This document shows positions 16,530 to 23,316 of a stretch of 35,989 bases of DNA, one piece after another (position 1 is the stretch's first letter; each line of letters opens with the position of its first letter). Under the pieces are notes generated by a model. That model worked only from the letters and a program-made list of their open reading frames with translations. It made no database searches and had not been told where the DNA came from. The translations under genes were made by a program, and so were the position numbers. Origin of the DNA: an uncultured Lachnospiraceae bacterium (GTDB taxonomy: Bacteria; Bacillota; Clostridia; Lachnospirales; Lachnospiraceae); NCBI GenBank assembly GCA_902762955.1, contig CACWQH010000032.1:1-35989 (forward strand), written 5' to 3'.

Positions 16530-17918
16530 ATGGAAAAGACAATGGACAAAATAGTTTCACTTGCAAAATCAAGAGGTTTCATATATCCGGGTTCGGAGAT
16601 ATATGGCGGATTGGCTAACACTTGGGATTATGGAAATCTTGGAGTGGAATTTAAAAATAACGTTAAGAGAGCATGGTGGAAGAAATTTATTCAGGAAAAT
16701 CCTTACAATGTAGGTGTTGACTGTGCTATTCTTATGAACCCTCAAACATGGGTTGCTTCAGGACATCTCGGCGGCTTTTCGGATCCTTTGATGGACTGTA
16801 AGGAGTGTCACGAGAGATTTAGAGCAGATAAGCTTATTGAGGATTACATGGCTGATCATGGTATCACAATTGAGGGCTCTGTTGACGGATGGTCCAATGA
16901 GGAAATGCAAAACTACATTGAGGAAAAGAATATAGAATGTCCTACCTGTGGTAAGCATAATTTTACTGATATCAGACAGTTTAACCTTATGTTTAAGACC
17001 TTCCAGGGTGTAACCGAGGACGCTAAAAATACAGTATATTTAAGACCTGAGACAGCACAGGGTATATTTGTTAATTTTAAAAATGTTCAGAGAACTTCAA
17101 GAAAGAAGGTTCCGTTTGGTATAGGTCAGATAGGAAAATCCTTCAGAAATGAGATAACTCCGGGTAACTTTACATTTAGAACAAGAGAGTTTGAGCAGAT
17201 GGAGTTAGAGTTCTTCTGTAAGCCGGGAACAGATCTTGAGTGGTTTGATTATTGGAGAAGCTTCTGTATTAACTGGCTTAAAGAACTTGGACTTAAGGAA
17301 GAGGAAATGCGTTACAGAGACCATGATCCTGCTGAGCTTGCATTTTACAGTAAGGCAACAACCGATATAGAATTCTTATTCCCATTTGGATGGGGTGAGC
17401 TTTGGGGTATAGCTGACAGAACAGATTATGACCTCACACAGCATCAGAACACATCAGGTGAGCCTATGGAATACTTTGACGATGAGTCAAAGGAAAAATA
17501 TATCCCATATGTTATTGAACCGTCACTCGGTGCAGACAGAGTTGTCCTTGCCTTCCTTTGTGCAGCTTATGATGAGGAAGAACTTGAGGGAGGAGATACA
17601 AGAACTGTACTTCATTTCCATCCGGCACTTGCGCCTGTAAAGATTGGTGTCCTTCCACTTTCAAAGAAGCTTAATGAAGGTGCTGAGAAGATTTATGCAG
17701 AATTATCAAAGTACTATAACTGCGATTTTGATGACAGAGGAAATATAGGAAAGAGATACAGAAGACAGGACGAAATCGGAACACCGTTCTGCATTACCTA
17801 TGATTTTGATTCCGAAAATGATGGAGCAGTTACAGTTCGTGACAGAGATACTATGGAGCAGGAGAGAATCAAGATAGAAGATTTAAAGGCTTATTTTGAG
17901 GAAAAGCTTGCATTTTAG
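16530..17918 (+). CDS. glyS: Glycyl-tRNA synthetase, single-chain class II type
   Basis: A 462-aa enzyme of the dimeric eukaryote-like class found in many Firmicutes; it charges tRNA-Gly. The opening [20 protein letters not shown] is diagnostic. Class II catalytic segments include [15 protein letters not shown] and [20 protein letters not shown]. The C-terminal anticodon-binding domain has [17 protein letters not shown] and ends with [20 protein letters not shown]. No T-box leader is visible upstream; only 20 bp separate it from the lipoprotein gene. The ribosome binding site is AAGAAGAGG. Confidence 0.97.
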   Translation: MEKTMDKIVSLAKSRGFIYPGSEIYGGLANTWDYGNLGVEFKNNVKRAWWKKFIQENPYNVGVDCAILMNPQTWVASGHLGGFSDPLMDCKECHERFRADKLIEDYMADHGITIEGSVDGWSNEEMQNYIEEKNIECPTCGKHNFTDIRQFNLMFKTFQGVTEDAKNTVYLRPETAQGIFVNFKNVQRTSRKKVPFGIGQIGKSFRNEITPGNFTFRTREFEQMELEFFCKPGTDLEWFDYWRSFCINWLKELGLKEEEMRYRDHDPAELAFYSKATTDIEFLFPFGWGELWGIADRTDYDLTQHQNTSGEPMEYFDDESKEKYIPYVIEPSLGADRVVLAFLCAAYDEEELEGGDTRTVLHFHPALAPVKIGVLPLSKKLNEGAEKIYAELSKYYNCDFDDRGNIGKRYRRQDEIGTPFCITYDFDSENDGAVTVRDRDTMEQERIKIEDLKAYFEEKLAF

Positions 17919-17937
17919 TAATAATTAAATAGCTTAT

Positions 17938-18075
17938 AAAGGAAAGAGAAATGTAACTTTTGTTACGTCTGTGGTGGATGAAGTATGCTCTTTACGAAGA
18001 GCTTTGCAGACAGCTGGAGCATATTCAGTCTGGTGTAAACACGTTTACTTCAAAGTAAGTTCTCTTTCCTTTTTT
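17938..18075 (+). ncRNA. Candidate structured RNA with long closing stem and terminator T-run
   Basis: The element starts about 20 bp after glyS. AAAGGAAAGAGAA (17938-17950) pairs with TTCTCTTTCCTTT (18060-18072), and a T-run ends at 18075. Inside are GTAAC/GTTAC (17953-17957 with 17962-17966), GCTCTT-TACG-AAGAGC (17987-18002), GTCTG/CAGAC closing that arm (17967-17971 with 18007-18011) and GTAAAC/GTTTAC (18035-18048). CAGAC can instead pair with a second GTCTG at 18028-18032, so two folds are possible. I do not recognise it as a known RNA family. It may be an independent small RNA, a glyS 3' element or part of the RT unit. Confidence 0.6.
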
Positions 18076-18083
18076 GTTAAGAG

Positions 18084-18223
18084 GTCGGCTGAATAAGTAG
18101 GGTATACCTGCTTTATTTCATTTTTATCGGGCTTGCCTATGCTATCCGCTTATTTTATCCGTATAACATAGACAAGCCCGTTGCATCTAAATATCTGTGC
18201 AGGTATACCCATATTCAGCCGAC
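18084..18223 (+). ncRNA. 140-nt multi-helix palindrome upstream of the reverse transcriptase, candidate RT-associated RNA
   Basis: Three nested helices are seen. Outer: GTCGGCTGAATA (18084-18095) with TATTCAGCCGAC (18212-18223), 12 bp. Middle: GGGTATACCTGC (18100-18111) with GCAGGTATACCC (18199-18210), 12 bp. Inner: CGGGCTTG (18128-18135) with CAAGCCCG (18173-18180), then one C/A mismatch and CTATG (18137-18141) with CATAG (18167-18171). Internal loops are 4/1 and 16/18 nt and the apical loop is 25 nt. A CACGC-TTC-GCGTG mini-hairpin follows. It lies 142 bp upstream of the RT start, where retron RTs keep their RNA. Transcription from this strand is inferred. It could also be a terminator or a mobile-element end, but no target-site duplication is visible. 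Confidence 0.6.
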
Positions 18224-18260
18224 ACGCTTCGCGTGAAAATATAAAGAGCAAATAATAGTT

Positions 18261-18283
18261 TATCATAACCTTGAATTATGATA
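18261..18283 (+). promoter_or_regulatory. Operator-like inverted repeat upstream of the reverse transcriptase
   Basis: TATCATAA (18261-18268) and TTATGATA (18276-18283) form a perfect 8-bp inverted repeat around CCTTGAA. A TATTAT-like -10 overlaps its right end, and GAGG at 18291 follows. It is a plausible regulator site between the palindromic element and the RT. Confidence 0.5.
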
Positions 18284-18298
18284 TTATAACGAGGAAAA

Positions 18299-18418
18299 AT
18301 GATTATGTGTTTGAAATCGTTTCAGAAAAGAAAACTTAAGCTTATTTTATGGTGGAAATATTGGCATGTGTGTATGGGAGAGGCTTTCGGAAGAGGAATT
18401 CTGGAAAGAATTTCTTGA
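18299..18418 (+). CDS. Possible 39-aa leader peptide overlapping the RT start
   Basis: ATG 18299 has the only good ribosome binding site in the region (GAGG, 18291-18294, short spacing) and opens a basic, Trp-rich 39-codon frame (MIMCLKSFQKRKLKLILWWK at its start) ending at TGA 18416-18418. It overlaps the first 53 nt of the RT frame (+1 relative). It may couple RT translation by re-initiation, or it may be fortuitous. Confidence 0.25.
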   Translation: MIMCLKSFQKRKLKLILWWKYWHVCMGEAFGRGILERIS

Positions 18419-19583
18419 TTATAAAATTGAAAAGCAGCATCTTATGGGTAAGGATTTGGAGGTTATAGAAATATTTATTGAATCTAAAAAATATTTGGAT
18501 TTAATAGGTGATATAAGAAAACAGGATTACATACCCCCGATACCTTTTAAAAAAGAGATTAGCAAGGCGGATACCGATAAAAAGAGAGTGATTTATTTCT
18601 TTGAAGAGGACTTTAATATTCTTCTAAAGGGTATTGCATTTTATTTGTATGTATATGACGGCGAGTTTGCTGATAACTGTTATGCGTTCAGAAGAAGTTA
18701 TGGGGTTAAGGACGCCATAAGAAGAATTAAGTGTATTAAAGGACTTAAAGATAAGTATTGTCTTAAGCTTGACATACATAATTATTTTAATTCGATTGAT
18801 GTTGATATTTTACTTGAAAAGCTTGGTTTTATAAAGAAAAGTGATGAAGAGTTATATCTTTTCTTTGAAAAACTGCTTATGCTTGATAGGGCCTTTGTTG
18901 GCAATGATATAATATCAGAAAAGCGCGGTGCTATGGCCGGTACACCCATATCCCCGTTTTTTGCAAATGTTTATCTTTCGGATATGGACAAGCTTTTTGA
19001 ATCGGAAAATGTTATATACTTCAGGTATTCGGATGACATACTTGTATTTGCGGACAGTGAGGAAGAAATAAAAAAATATCAGCATAATATACTTGAAATA
19101 ATTAACCAAAATAATCTTACAATCAATCCTGATAAAACAAAGTTATGTAAACAAAAAGAAGAGTGGGAGTTTTTGGGCTTTTCCTATGATAACGGAGAGA
19201 TTGACTTGTCTGTCAATACAATCAGAAAGATGAAAGCAAAGATTAAAAGAAAAGCACATGCCTTAAGACGCTGGGCTGACAGGAAAAATCTTTCCGGAGA
19301 AAGAGCGGCAAGGGGTTTTATAAAAGCTATGAATAAAAAGCTTTATACCTATAAATATCAGGAAGTAAGAGGCACGGAGTTTTCCTGGAGCAGATGGTTT
19401 TTTCCTTGTATTACAACTGATAAGGGTTTAAAAACATTAGATGATTATATGCAGAACTACATACGATTCTGTGTAACCGGCAGACATTATAAAGGCAATT
19501 ACAGGATTTCATATGAGATGCTCAAGGAAATGGGATACAGGAATCTTGTTAATGAATATTGGAAAGGAAAAAATCATGAATAA
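18366..19583 (+). CDS. Group II-like reverse transcriptase, stand-alone, function unknown
   Basis: A 405-aa protein. RT blocks are in order: KKRVIYFF (about 72-79), YAFRRSYGVKDAI, YCLKLDIHNYFNSID (131-145, first catalytic Asp 136), GAMAGTPISPFFANVYL (188-204), the YSDD catalytic box (221-224) in FRYSDDILVFAD, and EWEFLGFSYDNGEIDLSVNT. A basic thumb-like region follows (KMKAKIKRKAHALRRW) and a conserved end VTGRHYKGNYRISY. No maturase, endonuclease or Cas1 domain is visible. The GTPISP block resembles group II and CRISPR-associated RTs rather than DGR RTs. The start at 18366 has only a weak GGTGG site; no ATG, GTG or TTG lies further upstream in frame before a stop at 18312. It overlaps the next gene by 8 bp. 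Confidence 0.9.
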   Translation: MCVWERLSEEEFWKEFLDYKIEKQHLMGKDLEVIEIFIESKKYLDLIGDIRKQDYIPPIPFKKEISKADTDKKRVIYFFEEDFNILLKGIAFYLYVYDGEFADNCYAFRRSYGVKDAIRRIKCIKGLKDKYCLKLDIHNYFNSIDVDILLEKLGFIKKSDEELYLFFEKLLMLDRAFVGNDIISEKRGAMAGTPISPFFANVYLSDMDKLFESENVIYFRYSDDILVFADSEEEIKKYQHNILEIINQNNLTINPDKTKLCKQKEEWEFLGFSYDNGEIDLSVNTIRKMKAKIKRKAHALRRWADRKNLSGERAARGFIKAMNKKLYTYKYQEVRGTEFSWSRWFFPCITTDKGLKTLDDYMQNYIRFCVTGRHYKGNYRISYEMLKEMGYRNLVNEYWKGKNHE

Positions 19584-20142
19584 AAAGAGAATAATAATTA
19601 TATCAAGTATTATAACGCTGCTGGCTGCTGTTTTAGTTATAGTAACAGTACTGATAAAAAATAAAACAAAAAGATATGAAGTACCTGTAATACTTTTTTC
19701 AAGTGAATCCGACATAAAAATGATAGATGAGGATGCTGAGAAATATGCAAAGCATATAATAAATAAGTTTGGTTCCGATTATTGTAAAAAAGCGTATGCG
19801 AAAGATAAAAACATAGTTATATATTTTACTGAAAAGCAAAGAAAAAAAGCTTTGAACAGTCTTAATGATCTGCTTTATAATGATATGCAATCCATGCTTG
19901 ATGATATGCTCGGTTACAGAGTTACATCCATAAGCTCGGATTATAGAACCATGGATGTTATGTTTAATGAAAATTACGATGAGAAGGCTTTTGATAAAAT
20001 CAGTGAATGTCCAACACTTCTTTTGATACAGATTTATGAAGGAGAAACTGCGGATGCCGTATCAGTAACTGTAAATGCAGTTTTTTCCGGAAGTGAAGAA
20101 GTTAAGAGTAAGGTGATTAATGTAGAAAATCTATACCAATAG
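19576..20142 (+). CDS. Single-TM membrane protein coupled to the reverse transcriptase
   Basis: A 188-aa protein starting MNKKRIIIISS. One hydrophobic segment (about 5-27) is followed by KNKTKR and an outside domain of about 155 residues that is lysine- and aspartate-rich. No known motif is seen. ATG 19576 overlaps the RT stop (ATGAATAA) and has GGAAAGG at 19561 as site, so the two are translated together; the longer in-frame frame from 19513 lies inside the RT and has no site. The stretch DKNIVIYFTEKQRKKALNSL resembles GSMTIVLTDEQLESRIKKVE in the protein at 20855, which in turn follows an RT remnant, so this may be a real RT partner family. Confidence 0.75.
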   Translation: MNKKRIIIISSIITLLAAVLVIVTVLIKNKTKRYEVPVILFSSESDIKMIDEDAEKYAKHIINKFGSDYCKKAYAKDKNIVIYFTEKQRKKALNSLNDLLYNDMQSMLDDMLGYRVTSISSDYRTMDVMFNENYDEKAFDKISECPTLLLIQIYEGETADAVSVTVNAVFSGSEEVKSKVINVENLYQ

Positions 20143-20293
20143 TAATAAAACGTGGTATATCCGGAGTATCTTTGTAATTTGTTATGGTTTTGGCTTTTCT
20201 TAAGGATGAAAATATGGTATAAAAAAAAGGAGTGTGGTAGGTGATTAAACTTCAATCTTTCCCAGGATATTGTGTATGATTGGAAGATTTGGG

Positions 20294-20527
20294 GTTTTAG
20301 CACCTGAAGAAATTAAGTTATTATAAAACCTTAGAATAATCTATTACTTTTGCAGTCTTGTTTTAGCACCTGAAGAAATTAAGTTATTGTAAAACTTCTA
20401 CAAAGATTCACAAATTATAGCTCTCGTTTTAGCACATGAAGAAATTAAGTTATTGTAAAACTCATTCTTTATCCTCACAAAATATATTGTCGTTTTAGCA
20501 CCTGAAGAAATTAAGTTATTGTAAAAC
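20294..20527 (+). CRISPR. Orphan four-repeat CRISPR array, type II-like repeat
   Basis: Four 36-bp repeats lie at 20294-20329, 20360-20395, 20426-20461 and 20492-20527, with three 30-bp spacers of unrelated sequence. Repeats begin GTTTTAGCAC and end TTATTGTAAAAC, with terminal inverted ends GTTTTA/TAAAAC. Repeat 1 has A at position 30 and repeat 3 has A at position 11; otherwise they are identical. Length, spacing and the TTAAGT and TGTA blocks match type II-A repeats as I recall them from Streptococcus thermophilus CRISPR1. ATTTGGG (20287-20293) sits directly before repeat 1, one base from the ATTTGAG leader anchor of type II-A arrays, which places the leader on the left. No cas gene or tracrRNA is visible in the window. 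Confidence 0.93.
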
Positions 20528-20555
20528 GGTAATACGATGATAATAAACATAAAGA

Positions 20556-20678
20556 TATATACGTTACTGCGCAACCGGAAGACATTATAAGGGAAATTAC
20601 AGGATAAGCTACGATAAGCTTAAGGAGTGGGGATACAGAAACCTTGTCAATGAATACTGGAACGGAAAAAATAAATAA
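20556..20678 (+). pseudogene. 3' remnant of a second reverse transcriptase
   Basis: About 40 codons, YIRYCATGRHYKGNYRISY and then KLKEWGYRNLVNEYWNGKNK and stop, align with the last 43 codons of the intact RT (YIRFCVTGRHYKGNYRISY, then EMLKEMGYRNLVNEYWKG). Most DNA differences are synonymous third-position changes, so this was a separate, functional, diverged RT rather than a recent copy. A TAA lies in frame just upstream of the homology (20550-20552), and homology begins only 28 nt after the last CRISPR repeat. The rest of the gene is missing. Confidence 0.88.
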
Positions 20679-20854
20679 AAAAATCGACTAATTCTGTTTT
20701 TTTTGTATCTAATATATGAGGACAGAAAAAGGCTTTTCTATGCGATAGGAGTGTTTTTTACGGAATAAAATTTGCATTGATTTCTGAAATTGTATTTTTA
20801 TCATGGTTGCCGTATTTTATTTGCAGCTAAGAATTTCTCAATATGGAGACAGGT

Positions 20855-21592
20855 ATGAAAAAATATATATTAATTATAGTGATTTTATTAATTATAATGA
20901 CAGCTTTAATTGTGGTGAATTCTAAATCTGATTATGCTTTGGATAATTCAGAGAATAATTCTACAGAGGAAATGATAGAAAACGATTCTCTTATACAAGG
21001 TGAGATATCTACGGATGAACCAAAAGAGAACGTAGCTTATGAAAAAACAGAAAGTATAACTATACCCCGAAATATAGTAGTTAAAGACGGAGAAACTATA
21101 GATATAATATTGCCACCGGTAATTATAGGAATAAACAGTGATCGACAATTAATAACAGCAAAGGCGGAAGATGATATATCAGATGCATATATTAATGATG
21201 ATGGTAGTATGACTATAGTATTAACAGATGAACAATTGGAATCAAGAATTAAAAAAGTTGAGGATTTTACGTTAAGAAGAATAAGTGAACTGGATAGTGT
21301 GGATGTTCAAATAGATGATGATTTTAGATGTGTTAATTATTATTTGAAAGATAAAATAGATTTTTCTGATTTTATGTTTGACAGAGGAAATATAGAGCAG
21401 ATGGTATTTGCAGCACAAGTTCTTTCCGGAATTGATTATACGAATTGCTATATAAATTTAAATGTAATTGATGCCGGAACGAAAGAAGTGATATTTGTGT
21501 ATAATGCAGACGCATATGGAATATATAATTTACCCGGACAAGAAGAATGGAATGAAAAGCTTGGTATAACGAATAATGAAAGTGAAGATTAG
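20855..21592 (+). CDS. Single-TM membrane protein following the RT remnant
   Basis: A 245-aa protein starting MKKYILIIVILLIIMTALIV, one membrane segment, then a very acidic linker (about 25-60) and an outside domain. GGAGACAGG just before 20855 selects this start over ATG 20843. GSMTIVLTDEQLESRIKKVE and a later INLNVIDAGTKEV resemble, in order and spacing, segments of the protein at 19576 (NIVIYFTEKQRKKALNSL and VTVNAVFSGSEEV). The similarity is weak but both genes follow RT 3' ends. Function is unknown; an extracytoplasmic or cell-envelope role is inferred only from topology. Confidence 0.75.
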   Translation: MKKYILIIVILLIIMTALIVVNSKSDYALDNSENNSTEEMIENDSLIQGEISTDEPKENVAYEKTESITIPRNIVVKDGETIDIILPPVIIGINSDRQLITAKAEDDISDAYINDDGSMTIVLTDEQLESRIKKVEDFTLRRISELDSVDVQIDDDFRCVNYYLKDKIDFSDFMFDRGNIEQMVFAAQVLSGIDYTNCYINLNVIDAGTKEVIFVYNADAYGIYNLPGQEEWNEKLGITNNESED

Positions 21593-21696
21593 AGATATAA
21601 AAACGTATGTGATGTCTGATAATGTTGTAACAGAAATATAAACCGGGAACGATTTGAACACGTTGTCAGTAATAGAAAGATTGGAGAGCATAGAAA

Positions 21697-22905
21697 ATGG
21701 GAATGTTTTTTTCAAACATACATATAAAGAAGAATGAAAGTTTTTCAAAAGATGATTTATTATTCATGATGAAGGAAAATCTTTTTTCAAAGGGTTATAA
21801 ACAGCTTAATGATTCAGAAGATGCCGATGTAGAATTGATGATATATTATCCCCAAGACAGTGATTGGATATCTGTTGCTTCGGACATTTATTATTTTAGT
21901 AATGACCATGATACAGAGGCTGTAGCCAGACCGATTTCTGATAAATTCAACACTTACGTGATTGCAGCAGCATGCATTGATAGTGATTATGCATTTATGC
22001 ATCTCATTGGAAATGAAGGTAAGATTGATGGATGGATTAATTCAGGAAAACCATATGATGGCATGAAAATTCCGAGACGTACCAAGACAGCACCATGGAA
22101 TGATGTTGTTAGCGATTTTGATAAGTTTAAAGCTTTGACGAAAGAAAAGTATATTTTTGCAGAGGAGATGCTTACTAATCTAAGTGAATATCTCGGAATG
22201 AAACCAGAACAATGTCTGATAGAGGCAGGAAATACCGAAAATATTGATGAAAAGCAGGTGAGCCGACTATTCTTCGCACTTTCGGATGGAATAAAAAATG
22301 AACCTCCTAAGTTAAAGATAACGAGGTTTGATTTAACTGCATGTGTTCCAAATAAAAATAAGGTCGTATTTGTAAACAATAAAGGCGGTCGTTCCAAAGG
22401 TGTAGCAGTTATGTTTACAGGCGATTATATAGAAAACGGTGAGATTGAGATATATGATGCAACATTTGAATCTGATTTTGGAAGCGAAAAACGTAAAGCT
22501 GTTCCAATCGTATTTGAGAAAAAGAAAACACAAGATGGAAAAACAGTACTTTGGTGGGAAGATAAAAACTTTCAGATTCCCCCTGCTGTAAACACATCTC
22601 TTCCGGTAACGAAGCAAGAACAACTTGAATGGGAAAAAGAATTTGGTGTCAGATTTTTTGTGAGAGGTAATGAGCGAAAATTTCTTGATATCAAAGTGTT
22701 TATTATTCCGTTGAAAAACTATCAAAATGGTGCGGATTGCTGGTATGTATATAAGCGTTTTGGAACTAAAAGGAAATATGTGGAAAATATGATTGAAAGA
22801 ACGAACGAAATGGTTTCACATTATCCTAAAGACGAGGTATTAAAAAGAATTGAGTTGAACCCACATATGTATTCGCTTGATCCGAATAAGTACGATCTGG
22901 ATTAA
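21697..22905 (+). CDS. Hypothetical protein, 402 aa
   Basis: Soluble, mixed-charge protein with no signal peptide or membrane segment. Regions that look conserved in character are YAFMHLIGNEGKIDGWINSG followed by IPRRTKTAPWNDV (about 105-138), a middle segment with VFVNNKGGRSKGVAVMFTGD, and a Trp/Tyr-rich C-terminus (DCWYVYKRFGTKRKYVENMI). I do not recognise the family. ATG 21697 has GGAG about 12 bp upstream; ATG 21703 is an alternative. It is the last gene of the island before a terminator-like structure. Confidence 0.75.
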   Translation: MGMFFSNIHIKKNESFSKDDLLFMMKENLFSKGYKQLNDSEDADVELMIYYPQDSDWISVASDIYYFSNDHDTEAVARPISDKFNTYVIAAACIDSDYAFMHLIGNEGKIDGWINSGKPYDGMKIPRRTKTAPWNDVVSDFDKFKALTKEKYIFAEEMLTNLSEYLGMKPEQCLIEAGNTENIDEKQVSRLFFALSDGIKNEPPKLKITRFDLTACVPNKNKVVFVNNKGGRSKGVAVMFTGDYIENGEIEIYDATFESDFGSEKRKAVPIVFEKKKTQDGKTVLWWEDKNFQIPPAVNTSLPVTKQEQLEWEKEFGVRFFVRGNERKFLDIKVFIIPLKNYQNGADCWYVYKRFGTKRKYVENMIERTNEMVSHYPKDEVLKRIELNPHMYSLDPNKYDLD

Positions 22906-22917
22906 ACAAGGGATAGG

Positions 22918-22992
22918 AAGCCTTGCATACTAAGGAAGGATAATAAAACACCGTTGCTGCAATTATCCGCACACTTAAGTGGCTTGTTTTTT
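22918..22992 (+). terminator. Branched terminator-like structure
   Basis: AAGCC (22918-22922) can pair with GGCTT (22981-22985), directly before G and six Ts. GGATAAT/ATTATCC (22938-22944 with 22962-22968) forms an inner hairpin. The closing stem is short, so termination is plausible but not certain. Confidence 0.45.
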
Positions 22993-23006
22993 GTTGTAAA
23001 TAGTAC

Positions 23007-23035
23007 TTGTATATACTAGATTTATGTAGTATAAT
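23007..23035 (+). promoter_or_regulatory. Sigma-A promoter for the coiled-coil gene
   Basis: TTGTAT (23007-23012), 17 bp, TATAAT (23030-23035). Transcription would start near 23042, leaving an unusually long leader of about 275 nt before the coding start at 23317. Confidence 0.65.
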
Positions 23036-23041
23036 TACTGT

Positions 23042-23316
23042 ATATAAATGGATTTATATATAAAGGTCAGGGAAGACCCGATAATTACTAAATTTTATTT
23101 CTACGTTTTAAACGTCTTTTTTGGCTTGCTTTATAAGTCTTATTTGTATTCCGATTTTTAATAACAGGCATGATGTTTGTGGCATTTTATTTATGTTGCC
23201 GTATTGACATTTTTATTAGTGTTGAAAATCTATTGATTAAGTGACATTTTATTTGTGACGTGAAAACTTGATAGTGGAAAAGAAAAGGATTTCATTTAAT
23301 GCCAGGGAGGGTTTTT
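23042..23316 (+). other. Long non-coding leader with hairpins and three related direct repeats
   Basis: Just after the predicted start comes TATATAAAT-GG-ATTTATATA, then a GGTC/GACC hairpin, then the palindromic ACGTTTTAAACGT followed by C and six Ts (early terminator-like). Three related words follow: GTGGCATTTTATTTATGTTG (from 23179), TGACATTTTTATTAGTGTTG (23205-23224) and GTGACATTTTATTTGTGAC (23241-23259). No open reading frame or known riboswitch is recognised. Confidence 0.4.

Noticed and set aside
17938-18075. T-box or glycine riboswitch linked to glyS
   Set aside because: It lies downstream of glyS, has no visible T-box sequence or specifier loop, and ends in its own terminator before an RT gene.
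18084-18223. MITE or insertion-sequence end pair
   Set aside because: The arms could be terminal inverted repeats, but flanking bases (GAG on the left, ACG on the right) show no target-site duplication and no second copy is seen in the window.
19513-19575. Longer N-terminus for the RT-coupled membrane protein
   Set aside because: The extra 21 codons lie inside the RT gene without a ribosome binding site and would precede the membrane segment with a soluble stretch. ATG 19576 has GGAAAGG and the usual stop-start overlap.
18084-19583. Classical retron (msr-msd plus RT)
   Set aside because: The RT carries a GTPISP block and YSDD typical of group II-like enzymes, and the usual retron-specific motifs are not evident. 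The upstream palindrome is reported as a candidate RNA without using the retron name.
20143-20293. tracrRNA for the CRISPR array
   Set aside because: I found no stretch complementary to the repeat in the flanks or elsewhere in the window by eye. A computed anti-repeat search would be needed to exclude it fully.
20330-20491. Self-targeting spacers
   Set aside because: None of the three spacers has a visible match elsewhere in this window on either strand. External targets cannot be judged here.
18366-20678. Diversity-generating retroelement, with the two near-identical RT 3' ends as template and variable repeats
   Set aside because: Differences between the copies are spread over all bases and mostly at third codon positions, not adenine-specific. 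The RT lacks the DGR-type SQ motif, and no variable-domain target gene is present.
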